Positions 1 through 7,049 of a stretch of DNA of 30,198 bases are shown here, one piece after another. Numbering within the stretch: the stretch's first letter is position 1; each line of letters starts with the position of its first letter. Origin of the DNA: Selenomonadales bacterium UBA7018 (GTDB lineage Bacteria; Bacillota; Negativicutes; Selenomonadales; Selenomonadaceae); contig DJWY01000015.1 in assembly GCA_002448305.1 (NCBI GenBank), positions 1 to 30,198 of the forward strand. Reading direction: 5' to 3'. The position numbers were made by a program, and so were the translations under genes. The notes under the pieces are model-generated. The model did not search any database and was not told the origin of the DNA. It saw only the letters and a program-made list of their open reading frames with translations.

Positions 1-119
1 GAACGTTTGCTTGGCTCAATCATTCTCGGCGTCTTAGCAAAGATTACGAGCTGATTGTTTCTTCTGCCGAGACGATTATTAAAATTTCCCATATTCACAC
101 TTTACTCAAACGTTTGTGA
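1..119 (+). mobile_element. IS5-like transposase, C-terminal end (partial)
   Basis: The plus strand reads open from the window edge to a TGA at 117-119. The peptide contains TFAWLNHSRRLSKDYE near its start and ends in LLKRL. This matches the conserved C-terminus of IS5/IS427-type DDE transposases (family pattern W.ER.FAWL..yRRLskDYE), which carries the last catalytic Glu. Only about 38 residues are inside the window, so whether the rest is intact cannot be seen. It is the only plus-strand gene and it converges on the Nif11-type precursor, overlapping its last 14 bases. The right inverted repeat of the element must therefore lie in or next to that gene's 3' end. The family call is fairly firm; the exact subgroup is not. 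Confidence 0.75.
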
Positions 120-411
120 ACACTGGTTCTAAAGAGCTGAAGAGATTGCCAAGAGCGGCTATGCTCTTGAACGATGTCGTAAAAACAGAAGCGAAGGTAG
201 CACCGCCTGCGACTTGTTCAGCGATTTCGTCGGGGATTTCGCCGTCGTTATCCTGAGCGGCTTTCAAGAGCGTGCCGATTGCTTTGAGGTCTTCGGCGGT
301 AACGTTTGCGCCATTTTGCGCGAAGAGGGCGATTGCCGCGTTGTTGTCATCGCATTCAGCGAATTTCTTAACGAAATCTTCCTTCTGCAACAGCTCAGCC
401 GCCGTCTTCAA
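106..411 (-). CDS. Nif11/NHLP-type leader precursor peptide (putative bacteriocin or RiPP precursor)
   Basis: 101 residues if translation starts at the TTG at 411-409. An AAAGGA ribosome-binding-like stretch (424-419) lies about seven bases upstream, inside the preceding ABC gene. An ATG at 450 is the alternative start. The leader has a Nif11-like helical pattern (ELLQKEDFVKKFAEC, then FAQNGANVTAEDLKAI) and ends in EIAEQVAGG at residues 62-70, a double-glycine site for a C39 peptidase. The 31-residue remainder begins ATFASVFTTS, is rich in Ser, Thr, Phe and Ala and has no Cys, so lanthionine rings are not possible. It is the last gene of the NHLP export operon, as expected for a cargo. Its start is fused into the 3' end of the ABC gene and its stop overlaps a transposase, so both ends may be rearranged. 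Confidence 0.72.
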   Translation of the reverse strand: MKTAAELLQKEDFVKKFAECDDNNAAIALFAQNGANVTAEDLKAIGTLLKAAQDNDGEIPDEIAEQVAGGATFASVFTTSFKSIAALGNLFSSLEPVFTNV

Positions 412-2023
412 CGATTTTTCCTTTGTCAATGACGATAACGCGGTCAACATTCCGGATTGTGGAAAGTCTATGCGCAACGATAATTTGCGTGGCGTGCATT
501 TTATCCAAACTGCGCGTGACGATAGCTTGAGTGCGGTTATCAAGGGCGGAAGTTGCTTCGTCGAAAATCACAATGGACGGTCTACCGGCAAGGGCGCGAG
601 CGATTAAAATTCTTTGGCGTTGCCCGCCGGAAATATTCGTTGAGCCTTCGGAAATAATTGTCTGCATACCCATTGGCATATTTTTTATATCGTCAGTCAA
701 GCCCGCCGCGTCAGCCGCCGCCCATGCGTCATTTTCAGTCAGCGCACTCGTCCCGATTATGTTTGTAAAAATACTGCCGCTCATAAGTTGTCCATTTTGC
801 AGAACAACGCCCATTTGACTGCGCACGGAAGAAAGATTTACTTCGGCGAGGTCTTGCCCGTCGTAGAGGACGACGCCGCCAGTAGGTTTTTCAAAGCCCA
901 GCAAAAGTCTAACAAGCGTAGACTTTCCGCCGCCGCTCCTGCCGACAATGGCGACGTGTTCGCCCGCCGCAATCCGGAAATTGACATTCTTTATAACTTC
1001 GGGCAAATCTTCGCCGTAGGAGAATTGAAGGTTACGAACTTCAATAGCTCCGCGCAATTTATCGGCGTCGGGTTTATCGTCCGATATTTCGGGAACTTCA
1101 TCTAGGAAAATTTTCAAGTTCTCGACGAGCGGCTTAGCAAAAATCAAATTGCTGACCGAGCTGATACAGCCGCCGATAGTTGAATTGAAGGACGCGGACG
1201 CCGCTTGAAAGGCGAGGAATGACGCATAAGTTATGCCCTCTTTGACTATCGCGCCGGTTTCGGGGTCGACTTCATTAACATAATTCATCGTGACGAAATA
1301 AACTAAAAGCGTATGCAAGGAAATTTGAACGACGGAGACAATGCCTTGATAATTAAGATTCCAGCGCATTTTATAATTCCAACGCCATTCATCGGCAAAA
1401 CGTTCGCCCCAAAGTCTGAAAGCATGTTCTTCAGCGCCCGCCGTCCGGAATTTAGCTAGCCCTGCAAAAAGCTGTTGGAGCAAAGCCGCCGTTTTGTTGT
1501 GGGCAGTAGTGAATTTCCTTTGCAAGCTGACTGATTTATAAACGAACAACGCGCTAATCAGCGTCAAAACGACACTGCTAAAAAGTACGAGCATAGCCAA
1601 CTTGAAGCTATACCAGCACATAAGCCCGAACGACCAGAAGGAAAATATAAAATTAAAAACTTGGCTGACGATGTCGCCGGAAATGGCATTAACTACGGAT
1701 TCCATTCCCATGAATCGGCTAGCAATTTCGCCCGATTGAAATTTTCGGAAAAAAGAAGTCGGCAAAGCGACGAGCCGCCCGAAAAGTGCGGATTCAACAG
1801 CAAGGTCGACATTTGTAACGAGGCGCATGACGGCGATTGAACGCACGATATTTATTGCGGCTATCGTGAACCCTGCCACCGCTGAAACTTGCGTGACGGT
1901 TGCTAAGCCTTGCCGGTCTAAAATCGGGATAATGTCTTGAAAAATCGTCTCCGTGATAATCGGCGTTATTAGTGGGATAATTCCCGCGCAGAAGCTAACT
2001 AAAATTATCGTCCGCCAATCCAT
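395..2023 (-). CDS. NHLP-type ABC exporter 2 (permease plus ATPase), C-terminal fragment
   Basis: Membrane and nucleotide-binding part of an NHLM_micro_ABC2-like exporter. About 300 residues of ABC transmembrane domain (IIPLITPIITETIF near the start) are followed by an ATPase with Walker A GRSGGGKST, Q-loop VVLQNGQ, signature NISGGQRQR, Walker B IVIFDEATSALD and H-loop AHRLST. In the frame before its ATG the DNA still reads VHHCWA directly into MDWRTII. The fragment is therefore the continuation of 2005-3039 after a one-base frameshift near 2040, not a separate gene. The protein stops at KIVEDGG, roughly 25 residues short of the usual ATPase end, exactly where the Nif11-type precursor begins in another frame. 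It would export leader peptides together with ABC exporter 1 and HlyD. Confidence 0.85.
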   Translation of the reverse strand: MDWRTIILVSFCAGIIPLITPIITETIFQDIIPILDRQGLATVTQVSAVAGFTIAAINIVRSIAVMRLVTNVDLAVESALFGRLVALPTSFFRKFQSGEIASRFMGMESVVNAISGDIVSQVFNFIFSFWSFGLMCWYSFKLAMLVLFSSVVLTLISALFVYKSVSLQRKFTTAHNKTAALLQQLFAGLAKFRTAGAEEHAFRLWGERFADEWRWNYKMRWNLNYQGIVSVVQISLHTLLVYFVTMNYVNEVDPETGAIVKEGITYASFLAFQAASASFNSTIGGCISSVSNLIFAKPLVENLKIFLDEVPEISDDKPDADKLRGAIEVRNLQFSYGEDLPEVIKNVNFRIAAGEHVAIVGRSGGGKSTLVRLLLGFEKPTGGVVLYDGQDLAEVNLSSVRSQMGVVLQNGQLMSGSIFTNIIGTSALTENDAWAAADAAGLTDDIKNMPMGMQTIISEGSTNISGGQRQRILIARALAGRPSIVIFDEATSALDNRTQAIVTRSLDKMHATQIIVAHRLSTIRNVDRVIVIDKGKIVEDGG

Positions 2024-3039
2024 TGCCCAACAATGATGAACATAAAGCGCATTACGTCGAAATTTGAAAGTTTCCGCGCAGGCAAGCCCGCATGAATAAC
2101 AAAGGCGTCTTTGTCAATGTCGGCGGCAATTTCCTTTGTAATGGGAATTCCATTTGGATTATCCGAACTAATCATTGCATAAGAGCGCGGCGAATTTGGA
2201 ATCAAAGCGACAAGCTTTTTCTTTTCGCCGTAGTAGCCTAGCATTATGCCGCAATCGAATTTATGCCAATCTTGCGAAAGTTCTACTAAGCGCATTTGCA
2301 TATTGCCTTTGTGAACGAGCCGCCGAATTATGCCTAACTGGTCGAGCTTTTTGGTAATGTCCGCCGGTATGCTGATATTAGCATTGGGCATTTTCAACGC
2401 GGTCGCAATGCGCTTGATTAAAAAAGTTATCTCCTTGATATTTGAATCGACGCTACCGCCGCTATTTGCCGAACCTTGATAAAAAGTTGCCTCTTGACCG
2501 AGAAGTTTTGAAATAGTTTCGTCTACAATCTGGCGTTTATTTTCCTCACTGCGCTCAATGCGGCGAGTAAGTTTTTCGTCTTCTGCGCGGAATTTCATTC
2601 CAAGCAACATGGAAAGAATTTGTTCGTTGTCGGTAAATTCTTCCAGAAGGTCTTCGAGTTCGTCGGAAAGGAAAAGCGATTTAGTTCGCCACAGTTGCAG
2701 AACATCATCGCCCAAATCCGCCATTAATCTTAGCCACGACAACTCAACCAATTTAGCAAACCAATTTTGCATTAGCTCGCGAAGTTCTTGCGGCGGCAAT
2801 TCATCTATGGCGATTAAATCAATTTCGGAATCGTCGACGGCGTAAACTAAAAAATCTATGTAGCCGAATTCATCTATAGCCGGAAAAGCAACGTCGCCTT
2901 TTGCCAGTTCCAAAAGAAAAATCTGCCGGAAAGATGATTCGTTGCGCGTTACGGCGTAAACTTCCAACTTGCCGCTAATCGCCCTGACGAGTTGATTTTC
3001 ATTTTCCAGGTAGAAACGTTGCCCCGCAATCAATTTCAT
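2005..3039 (-). CDS. NHLP-type ABC exporter 2, N-terminal fragment
   Basis: 344 residues beginning MKLIAGQRFYLENENQLVRA. This is the cupin or cyclic-nucleotide-binding-like N-terminal region plus the linker domain that precedes the membrane part in NHLM_micro_ABC2 exporters; no ATPase motif is in this piece. GAGGAA lies about five bases upstream of the ATG, and the gene starts nine bases after the stop of the ABC exporter 1 fragment. The frame is correct to about FDVMRFMF and then runs out at TAA (2005-2007), while the neighbouring frame continues as HHCWAMDWRTII. One missing base in the TTCATCAT stretch near 2040 explains the split. The joined gene would span 395-3039, about 880 codons. The role of the N-terminal domain in this family is not established. 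Confidence 0.75.
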   Translation of the reverse strand: MKLIAGQRFYLENENQLVRAISGKLEVYAVTRNESSFRQIFLLELAKGDVAFPAIDEFGYIDFLVYAVDDSEIDLIAIDELPPQELRELMQNWFAKLVELSWLRLMADLGDDVLQLWRTKSLFLSDELEDLLEEFTDNEQILSMLLGMKFRAEDEKLTRRIERSEENKRQIVDETISKLLGQEATFYQGSANSGGSVDSNIKEITFLIKRIATALKMPNANISIPADITKKLDQLGIIRRLVHKGNMQMRLVELSQDWHKFDCGIMLGYYGEKKKLVALIPNSPRSYAMISSDNPNGIPITKEIAADIDKDAFVIHAGLPARKLSNFDVMRFMFIIVGQWIGGR

Positions 3040-3048
3040 TACAGTTCC

Positions 3049-3459
3049 TCATTTCTGGCTACTATCCTCAATCAATTTGCGGTACGCGCCGTCATGTTGA
3101 ATCATTTCGCGATGCGTGCCGCGCTCGACGACTTTGCCCTTTTCCAGTACGATAATTTCGTCGCAATCGCGAATTGTCGAAAGTCTATGCGCAATTATAA
3201 AGCACGAACAGCCGCGCCGCCGGATATTTTCAAAAATTTGCTGTTCGACCATAGGGTCAAGGGCGGAAGTTGCCTCATCGAGCACCAAAAGCGACGGATT
3301 GACAGCCAACGCCCGCGCAATTTCAATCCTCTGACGTTGCCCGCCGCTAAAATTTCTGTCACCTTCCGCGACTTGCGAATCATAGCCGCCCTTTAGCGCA
3401 ATTATATCGTTATGAATGCAAGCGTCCTGCGCGGCACGAATTATATCCGAACGTTTCAT
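3049..3459 (-). CDS. NHLP-type ABC exporter 1 (C39 peptidase/permease/ATPase), C-terminal fragment
   Basis: 136 residues covering the second half of an ABC ATPase: signature NFSGGQRQRIEIARAL, Walker B LLVLDEATSALDP and H-loop CFIIAHRLSTIRD, ending in a normal-length tail. The apparent ATG at 3459 is internal. The same frame is open upstream to about 3616 and reads LYEQWAGDVLFDS, then REIPRAVITHSVAVVDQDIF. This supplies the missing Q-loop region (VVDQD) of the ATPase begun in 3608-5245. Together they make one polypeptide broken by a single extra G. Unless the frame is restored, neither fragment is a complete ATPase. Confidence 0.85.
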   Translation of the reverse strand: MKRSDIIRAAQDACIHNDIIALKGGYDSQVAEGDRNFSGGQRQRIEIARALAVNPSLLVLDEATSALDPMVEQQIFENIRRRGCSCFIIAHRLSTIRDCDEIIVLEKGKVVERGTHREMIQHDGAYRKLIEDSSQK

Positions 3460-3607
3460 TGAGTTATCGAAAAGCGAAATGTTATCCGCGATAGTCCCAG
3501 TGATTTGGAAAATATCTTGGTCGACGACGGCAACCGAATGCGTAATAACAGCGCGGGGAATTTCGCGGCGATTGACGCTATCAAAAAGGACATCGCCCGC
3601 CCATTGC

Positions 3608-5245
3608 TCATAAAGCCCCCGTGACGATTTTAGCCAGTGTCGATTTACCGGAGCCGGACGCGCCGATTATCGCAACCCACCGACCAGGCTTTAGGTGCAA
3701 ATTGAAATTTTCCAAAAGTGGCGGATCAAGCGGACTGTATCCGAACGAAATATTTTTCAATTCAAGTTCGCCGGAAAGCCGGCTACCTTCAAAGGAAATT
3801 TTTTGTTTTTCGTCGGGATAATTTAAGCTGTCGACTTCGTAGCGGTTTATGTCGTCGAGGCGTTGCAACTGCATTTCGGTAGTCTGCAACGTTGTACCGA
3901 GATTTAAAAGTTTATTGAACGGCTCATTAAATCGCCCCATAAGATTTTGAAACGCGGTAAAAATGCCCGCCGTCATAACACCTTCCATAATCGAAAAGCC
4001 GCCGATTGTCATAATTAACGCGCTGTTCAGCCCCGACAAAAGATTTGGCAACATTTGCACATTGATATTAAAAAGCTTGATAGTTTGAGAAGCAACCACG
4101 ACTTTAGCGCGATAGCCCGCCCATTTGGTGAAAAAATCTGCCTCTCCGCCGTTGGCTTTGACTGATTCAATCATTAAAAGCCCGTTCATTAACGTCCCGT
4201 ATTCTTTTCCTTTGTCCTGCTGAAGGCGCATTGTTAAATCAGTCAGTTTGCGCCGAGTCAACATTAGCAACGCCAGATTAACTAGGCTGAATGATACGCC
4301 AATTAAAGTTAGCGGAACGGAATATTGAAGGAGTAGTAGCAAATAAAAAAGCGCGACAAAAAAATCCAATATGGCAGTCGCCGCCGAGTTTGATAGCACG
4401 CCCGCAACGGATTCATTAAACGTTATGCGCGAAGCAACTTCGGCACTGTGGCGTTGTTGAAAAAATTGTATTGGTAAGCGAATCAAATGCCAAAAAAAAT
4501 TAGTTGAGTCGGATAGCGTCAACTTTTTCTGCCACGTAGTCAAAATGTACGAGCGCAAATAATTCATTAAGCAATTTATGACGATTGCGCCAATCATCGT
4601 TAAATAAATATTCGTTGCCCAATCGGGGTGCTTGTTCGTTAAAATGTCGTCGATAAAAATTTGATTGATAACGGGCGTTGCCAAGCCAGGAATTATCATG
4701 CAAAGCCCGATAATCAAAACAAAAAGCATTGCCCATTTGTCTTGCAGAAGTTTTTTGGCAATGACTTTAACGACGTTGTAACGGTGCCCCGCCGGCTTGA
4801 AATTTTCTTTTGGAATAATCTTGAGGCAAACGCCGGTATAAGACGTGATAAACTCATCAAAAGGAACTTGCCGCCGACCGAGCGCAGGGTCATTCAGATA
4901 CGCGATGCCTTTTTTGATACCTTCCAAAACTACAAAGTGATTGAATTCCCAATGAATAATCAAGGGATAAACTTTGCGCAAAATGATTTTTGTAGCCGGC
5001 CACGTGTACGCTTTCGCCTCGCAACCGAGAGAGCGCGCCGCTTTTAAAATATTTCGAGCGTTGGAGCCATCGCGATTTACGCCGCACATTTGCCGCAATT
5101 TTTCTAGCGGTATCCAAAGATTATTATAAGCCAAAACCATTGCCAACGACGCCGCACCGCATTCGGTCGCTTCCATTTGTAAAATCGTCGGCACTTTTAC
5201 TCGTTTGCCGCTGTCAAAAAATTTCCTTAGCGAATTTTGGCGCAA
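3608..5245 (-). CDS. NHLP-type peptidase-containing ABC exporter 1, N-terminal fragment
   Basis: 545 residues. Residues about 15-150 form a C39 peptidase with catalytic Cys in QMEATECGAASL, His in EFNHFVVLEG and Asp in LNDPALGRR. This domain cuts leaders after Gly-Gly, matching both leader peptides at this locus. An ABC membrane domain follows to about residue 440, then an ATPase start with Walker A GASGSGKSTLAK. The frame ends at TGA right after IVTGAL. A run of five G on the coding strand (plus positions 3616-3620) sits at the break, and with four G the ATPase continues correctly into 3049-3459. Translation appears to start at TTG 5245, inside the last 32 bases of the HlyD gene. The joined gene would be 3049-5245, about 730 residues, normal for the family. 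Confidence 0.87.
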   Translation of the reverse strand: MRQNSLRKFFDSGKRVKVPTILQMEATECGAASLAMVLAYNNLWIPLEKLRQMCGVNRDGSNARNILKAARSLGCEAKAYTWPATKIILRKVYPLIIHWEFNHFVVLEGIKKGIAYLNDPALGRRQVPFDEFITSYTGVCLKIIPKENFKPAGHRYNVVKVIAKKLLQDKWAMLFVLIIGLCMIIPGLATPVINQIFIDDILTNKHPDWATNIYLTMIGAIVINCLMNYLRSYILTTWQKKLTLSDSTNFFWHLIRLPIQFFQQRHSAEVASRITFNESVAGVLSNSAATAILDFFVALFYLLLLLQYSVPLTLIGVSFSLVNLALLMLTRRKLTDLTMRLQQDKGKEYGTLMNGLLMIESVKANGGEADFFTKWAGYRAKVVVASQTIKLFNINVQMLPNLLSGLNSALIMTIGGFSIMEGVMTAGIFTAFQNLMGRFNEPFNKLLNLGTTLQTTEMQLQRLDDINRYEVDSLNYPDEKQKISFEGSRLSGELELKNISFGYSPLDPPLLENFNLHLKPGRWVAIIGASGSGKSTLAKIVTGAL

Positions 5246-5666
5246 GCTGAATCAACATTCCGCTTTCTATCTGCTTGCCCTTATCGACCGGCACATAAAA
5301 AACGCCTGTCAGTTCGTCGCGGCTCTGAGTAAGTCTAACAGTACAAATAGGGCTACCGGAATTAATTATTGTGCCTTTTTCGATTAAAACAGCGTCAACA
5401 ATGCCGTCACATTCGGAATAAATATTTTCGCTCGCGTTCTGCTGATGAAGTTTGGCGTCGTACTGATAAACCCTTGCGATAACGTCGCGGTCACTCGATG
5501 CAAGCCCCGCACCATATTGCGCCATTTGAGTATCTGCGACGCGCTCTGGTTGTTCCACACGCGCAATCAGTTGCCCCGCATAAACAGTATCGCCGGTTTT
5601 AATGTAAACGGCAGTGATTTTTCCCGCCGCCGCGTGCGAAACGTTAATCACGCCTGCAGAATCCAT
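5214..5666 (-). CDS. NHLP-type secretion protein (HlyD/membrane-fusion family), C-terminal fragment
   Basis: 150 residues beginning MDSAGVINVSHAAAGKIT, then a biotinyl-lipoyl-like half-motif (IKTGDTVYAGQLIARVEQPE), a short coiled-coil hairpin and a second lipoyl half (GIVDAVLIEKGTIINSGSP). These are the periplasmic parts of a membrane-fusion protein that links the inner-membrane exporter to the outer membrane. It is in the same frame as 5673-5861 and separated from it only by a TGA codon (5673-5675), so both pieces are one gene. The C-terminus stops at LAPKFAKEIF within the region that normally continues as a beta-barrel domain, and the stop overlaps the start of ABC exporter 1 by 32 bases. 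Loss of the normal 3' end is likely. Confidence 0.78.
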   Translation of the reverse strand: MDSAGVINVSHAAAGKITAVYIKTGDTVYAGQLIARVEQPERVADTQMAQYGAGLASSDRDVIARVYQYDAKLHQQNASENIYSECDGIVDAVLIEKGTIINSGSPICTVRLTQSRDELTGVFYVPVDKGKQIESGMLIQLAPKFAKEIF

Positions 5667-5672
5667 AATTAA

Positions 5673-5861
5673 TCACATTCCGTTTGCTCGTTCGGTAAAT
5701 GCTCCAAAAATCGACCAAAGGACAATCGAAAACATTAGCACGCAAATAGCAATCAGCCCGACCCAAGCTATTGGATTCGTGACGGGAATTAATGTATTAA
5801 GTTTTTCCGGCGAACGCAACTTATCAAGTGCTTCGCGACTAAAAATTTTTTCCGCGTCCAT
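5673..5861 (-). CDS. NHLP-type secretion protein (HlyD family), N-terminal anchor fragment
   Basis: 62 residues. A cytoplasmic start with EALDKLRSPEKLNTLIPV matches the typical opening of NHLP HlyD proteins. It is followed by one membrane helix (about residues 32-54, WVGLIAICVLMFSIVLWSIF) and GAFTERANGM, where the periplasmic domain should begin. TGA follows, and the frame then continues without shift into LIMDSAGVINVS (5214-5666). A Gly or Arg codon changed to TGA would explain the split. The ribosome-binding site is weak. The gene starts 17 bases after the STAS gene ends, so it belongs to the operon that begins at the sensor-phosphatase. Confidence 0.75.
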   Translation of the reverse strand: MDAEKIFSREALDKLRSPEKLNTLIPVTNPIAWVGLIAICVLMFSIVLWSIFGAFTERANGM

Positions 5862-5878
5862 AATGCAATAAATTTTCT

Positions 5879-6193
5879 TTAATCTTCGATAGTCATAACT
5901 TGAAGAAAGCCCGCAAGCCGAATGATTTCTTTAACGGCGGCGTTGACGTGCTGAAGTTTCATCTTCCCGCCCTGACGACGCATAGTTTTTTCCATTGCAA
6001 GCAAAACGCGCAAACCTGCCGAAGAAATATATTCCACGTCAGTAAAATCTAAAATCAATTCTTTCACGCCGCTAACAGAATTTTTAAGCTCTTCTTCGAG
6101 AATCGGCGAGGTTTTAACGTTCAAATCGCCTTTTATATGAACATTAAGTGTTTCGCCGCTTATTTCCTTTGTAATTTGCAATTCAGTCGCCAT
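5879..6193 (-). CDS. STAS-domain anti-anti-sigma factor (SpoIIAA/RsbV-like)
   Basis: 104 residues, a complete single STAS domain. VEYISSAGLRVLL carries the serine that the RsbW-type kinase phosphorylates in SpoIIAA/RsbV proteins, preceded by ILDFTDV. AGGAG lies nine bases before the ATG, and the gene follows the phosphatase by two bases. In the family, the unphosphorylated form binds an RsbW-like ATPase and a PP2C phosphatase such as RsbU reactivates it. Its phosphatase partner is the gene just upstream. No free RsbW-like kinase is in the window, but an RsbW-like domain is fused to the MATE exporter at 16015-17706. That pairing is inference. The gene is intact. Confidence 0.92.
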   Translation of the reverse strand: MATELQITKEISGETLNVHIKGDLNVKTSPILEEELKNSVSGVKELILDFTDVEYISSAGLRVLLAMEKTMRRQGGKMKLQHVNAAVKEIIRLAGFLQVMTIED

Positions 6194-6195
6194 TT

Positions 6196-7005
6196 TTATT
6201 TTCTCCTCTCAAATTTAACGGCAATCATAGTTATATCGTCGGATTGTTCCGCGTCTACTGAAAAATTTTGCAGTGATTCTTGAATATCCTCTAAAATTTT
6301 CTTAGCGGACGTTTTTTTTTCGCATTCGTTTAAAAATTGTTCCAATCGTTCAAGCGAATATAATTTTCCTGCCGAATTTGCCGCCTCTGTGACGCCGTCT
6401 GTGTAAAAAAATATCGTGTCGCCCGCCTCAAGTTGTATTTCCTGCTGAACGTATTGCCAATTTTCCCAGCCGCCAAGTACAAAATTCAATTCCATTGGCA
6501 ATTCCTCAAAATTTTGCCCTCTGCGACGGATTAACGGCGGATTATGCCCCGCATTGACATAACGGAAAATCCCTGTCGTTAAATCAAGCACTCCACTAAA
6601 CGCCGTAACGAAAAGTTCGCCGTCATTATTCATGCAAAGTCTATCGTTAGTATTTTCTATTGCAATTTTTAAATCGTCCGGATTTTTTAGCGCGGAAGTG
6701 TAATTTCGCAGATTAGTTATCGCCGCGACCATAAATAATGCCGCCGGAACGCCTTTTCCGGACACATCAGCTATCGTTATGAATAAATGGTCGTCGTCTA
6801 GCTTGTAAAAGTCGTATAAATCGCCGCCTACTTCCTTAGCCGCCTTCATCGTTGCATAAAGGTCAACGCGCTCATCTACTGAAAAATTTTTCGGCAACAT
6901 GCTTAGCTGAATTTTTGTCGCAACGTCTAATTCTGTGGCAATGCGCTCTTTTTCCGCCGTTACTCGTGTTAAATTCGTCATTTGCCGCTTAAGTTCGTCC
7001 GTCAT
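6196..7005 (-). CDS. PP2C/SpoIIE-type serine phosphatase (RsbU-like), C-terminal fragment of sensor-phosphatase
   Basis: 269 residues. A coiled-coil linker (AEKERIATELDVATKIQLSMLP) is followed by the full SpoIIE phosphatase core: EVGGDLYDFY, ADVSGKGVPAALFM, NAGHNPPL, FFYTDGVTEA and SDDITMIAVKF, which carry the metal-binding Asp residues. It should dephosphorylate the STAS protein encoded two bases downstream. The apparent ATG is internal: the frame is open upstream and reads ISAGNLEKKLDIR, then NDELQTLAENFNI, which is the second half of a HAMP domain whose first half ends the fragment at 7050-8318. One missing base near 7086 therefore splits a single membrane sensor-phosphatase of about 700 residues. 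Confidence 0.88.
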   Translation of the reverse strand: MTDELKRQMTNLTRVTAEKERIATELDVATKIQLSMLPKNFSVDERVDLYATMKAAKEVGGDLYDFYKLDDDHLFITIADVSGKGVPAALFMVAAITNLRNYTSALKNPDDLKIAIENTNDRLCMNNDGELFVTAFSGVLDLTTGIFRYVNAGHNPPLIRRRGQNFEELPMELNFVLGGWENWQYVQQEIQLEAGDTIFFYTDGVTEAANSAGKLYSLERLEQFLNECEKKTSAKKILEDIQESLQNFSVDAEQSDDITMIAVKFERRK

Positions 7006-7049
7006 TATATTAAAATTCTCTGCTAGCGTCTGAAGTTCGTCATTTGTCC

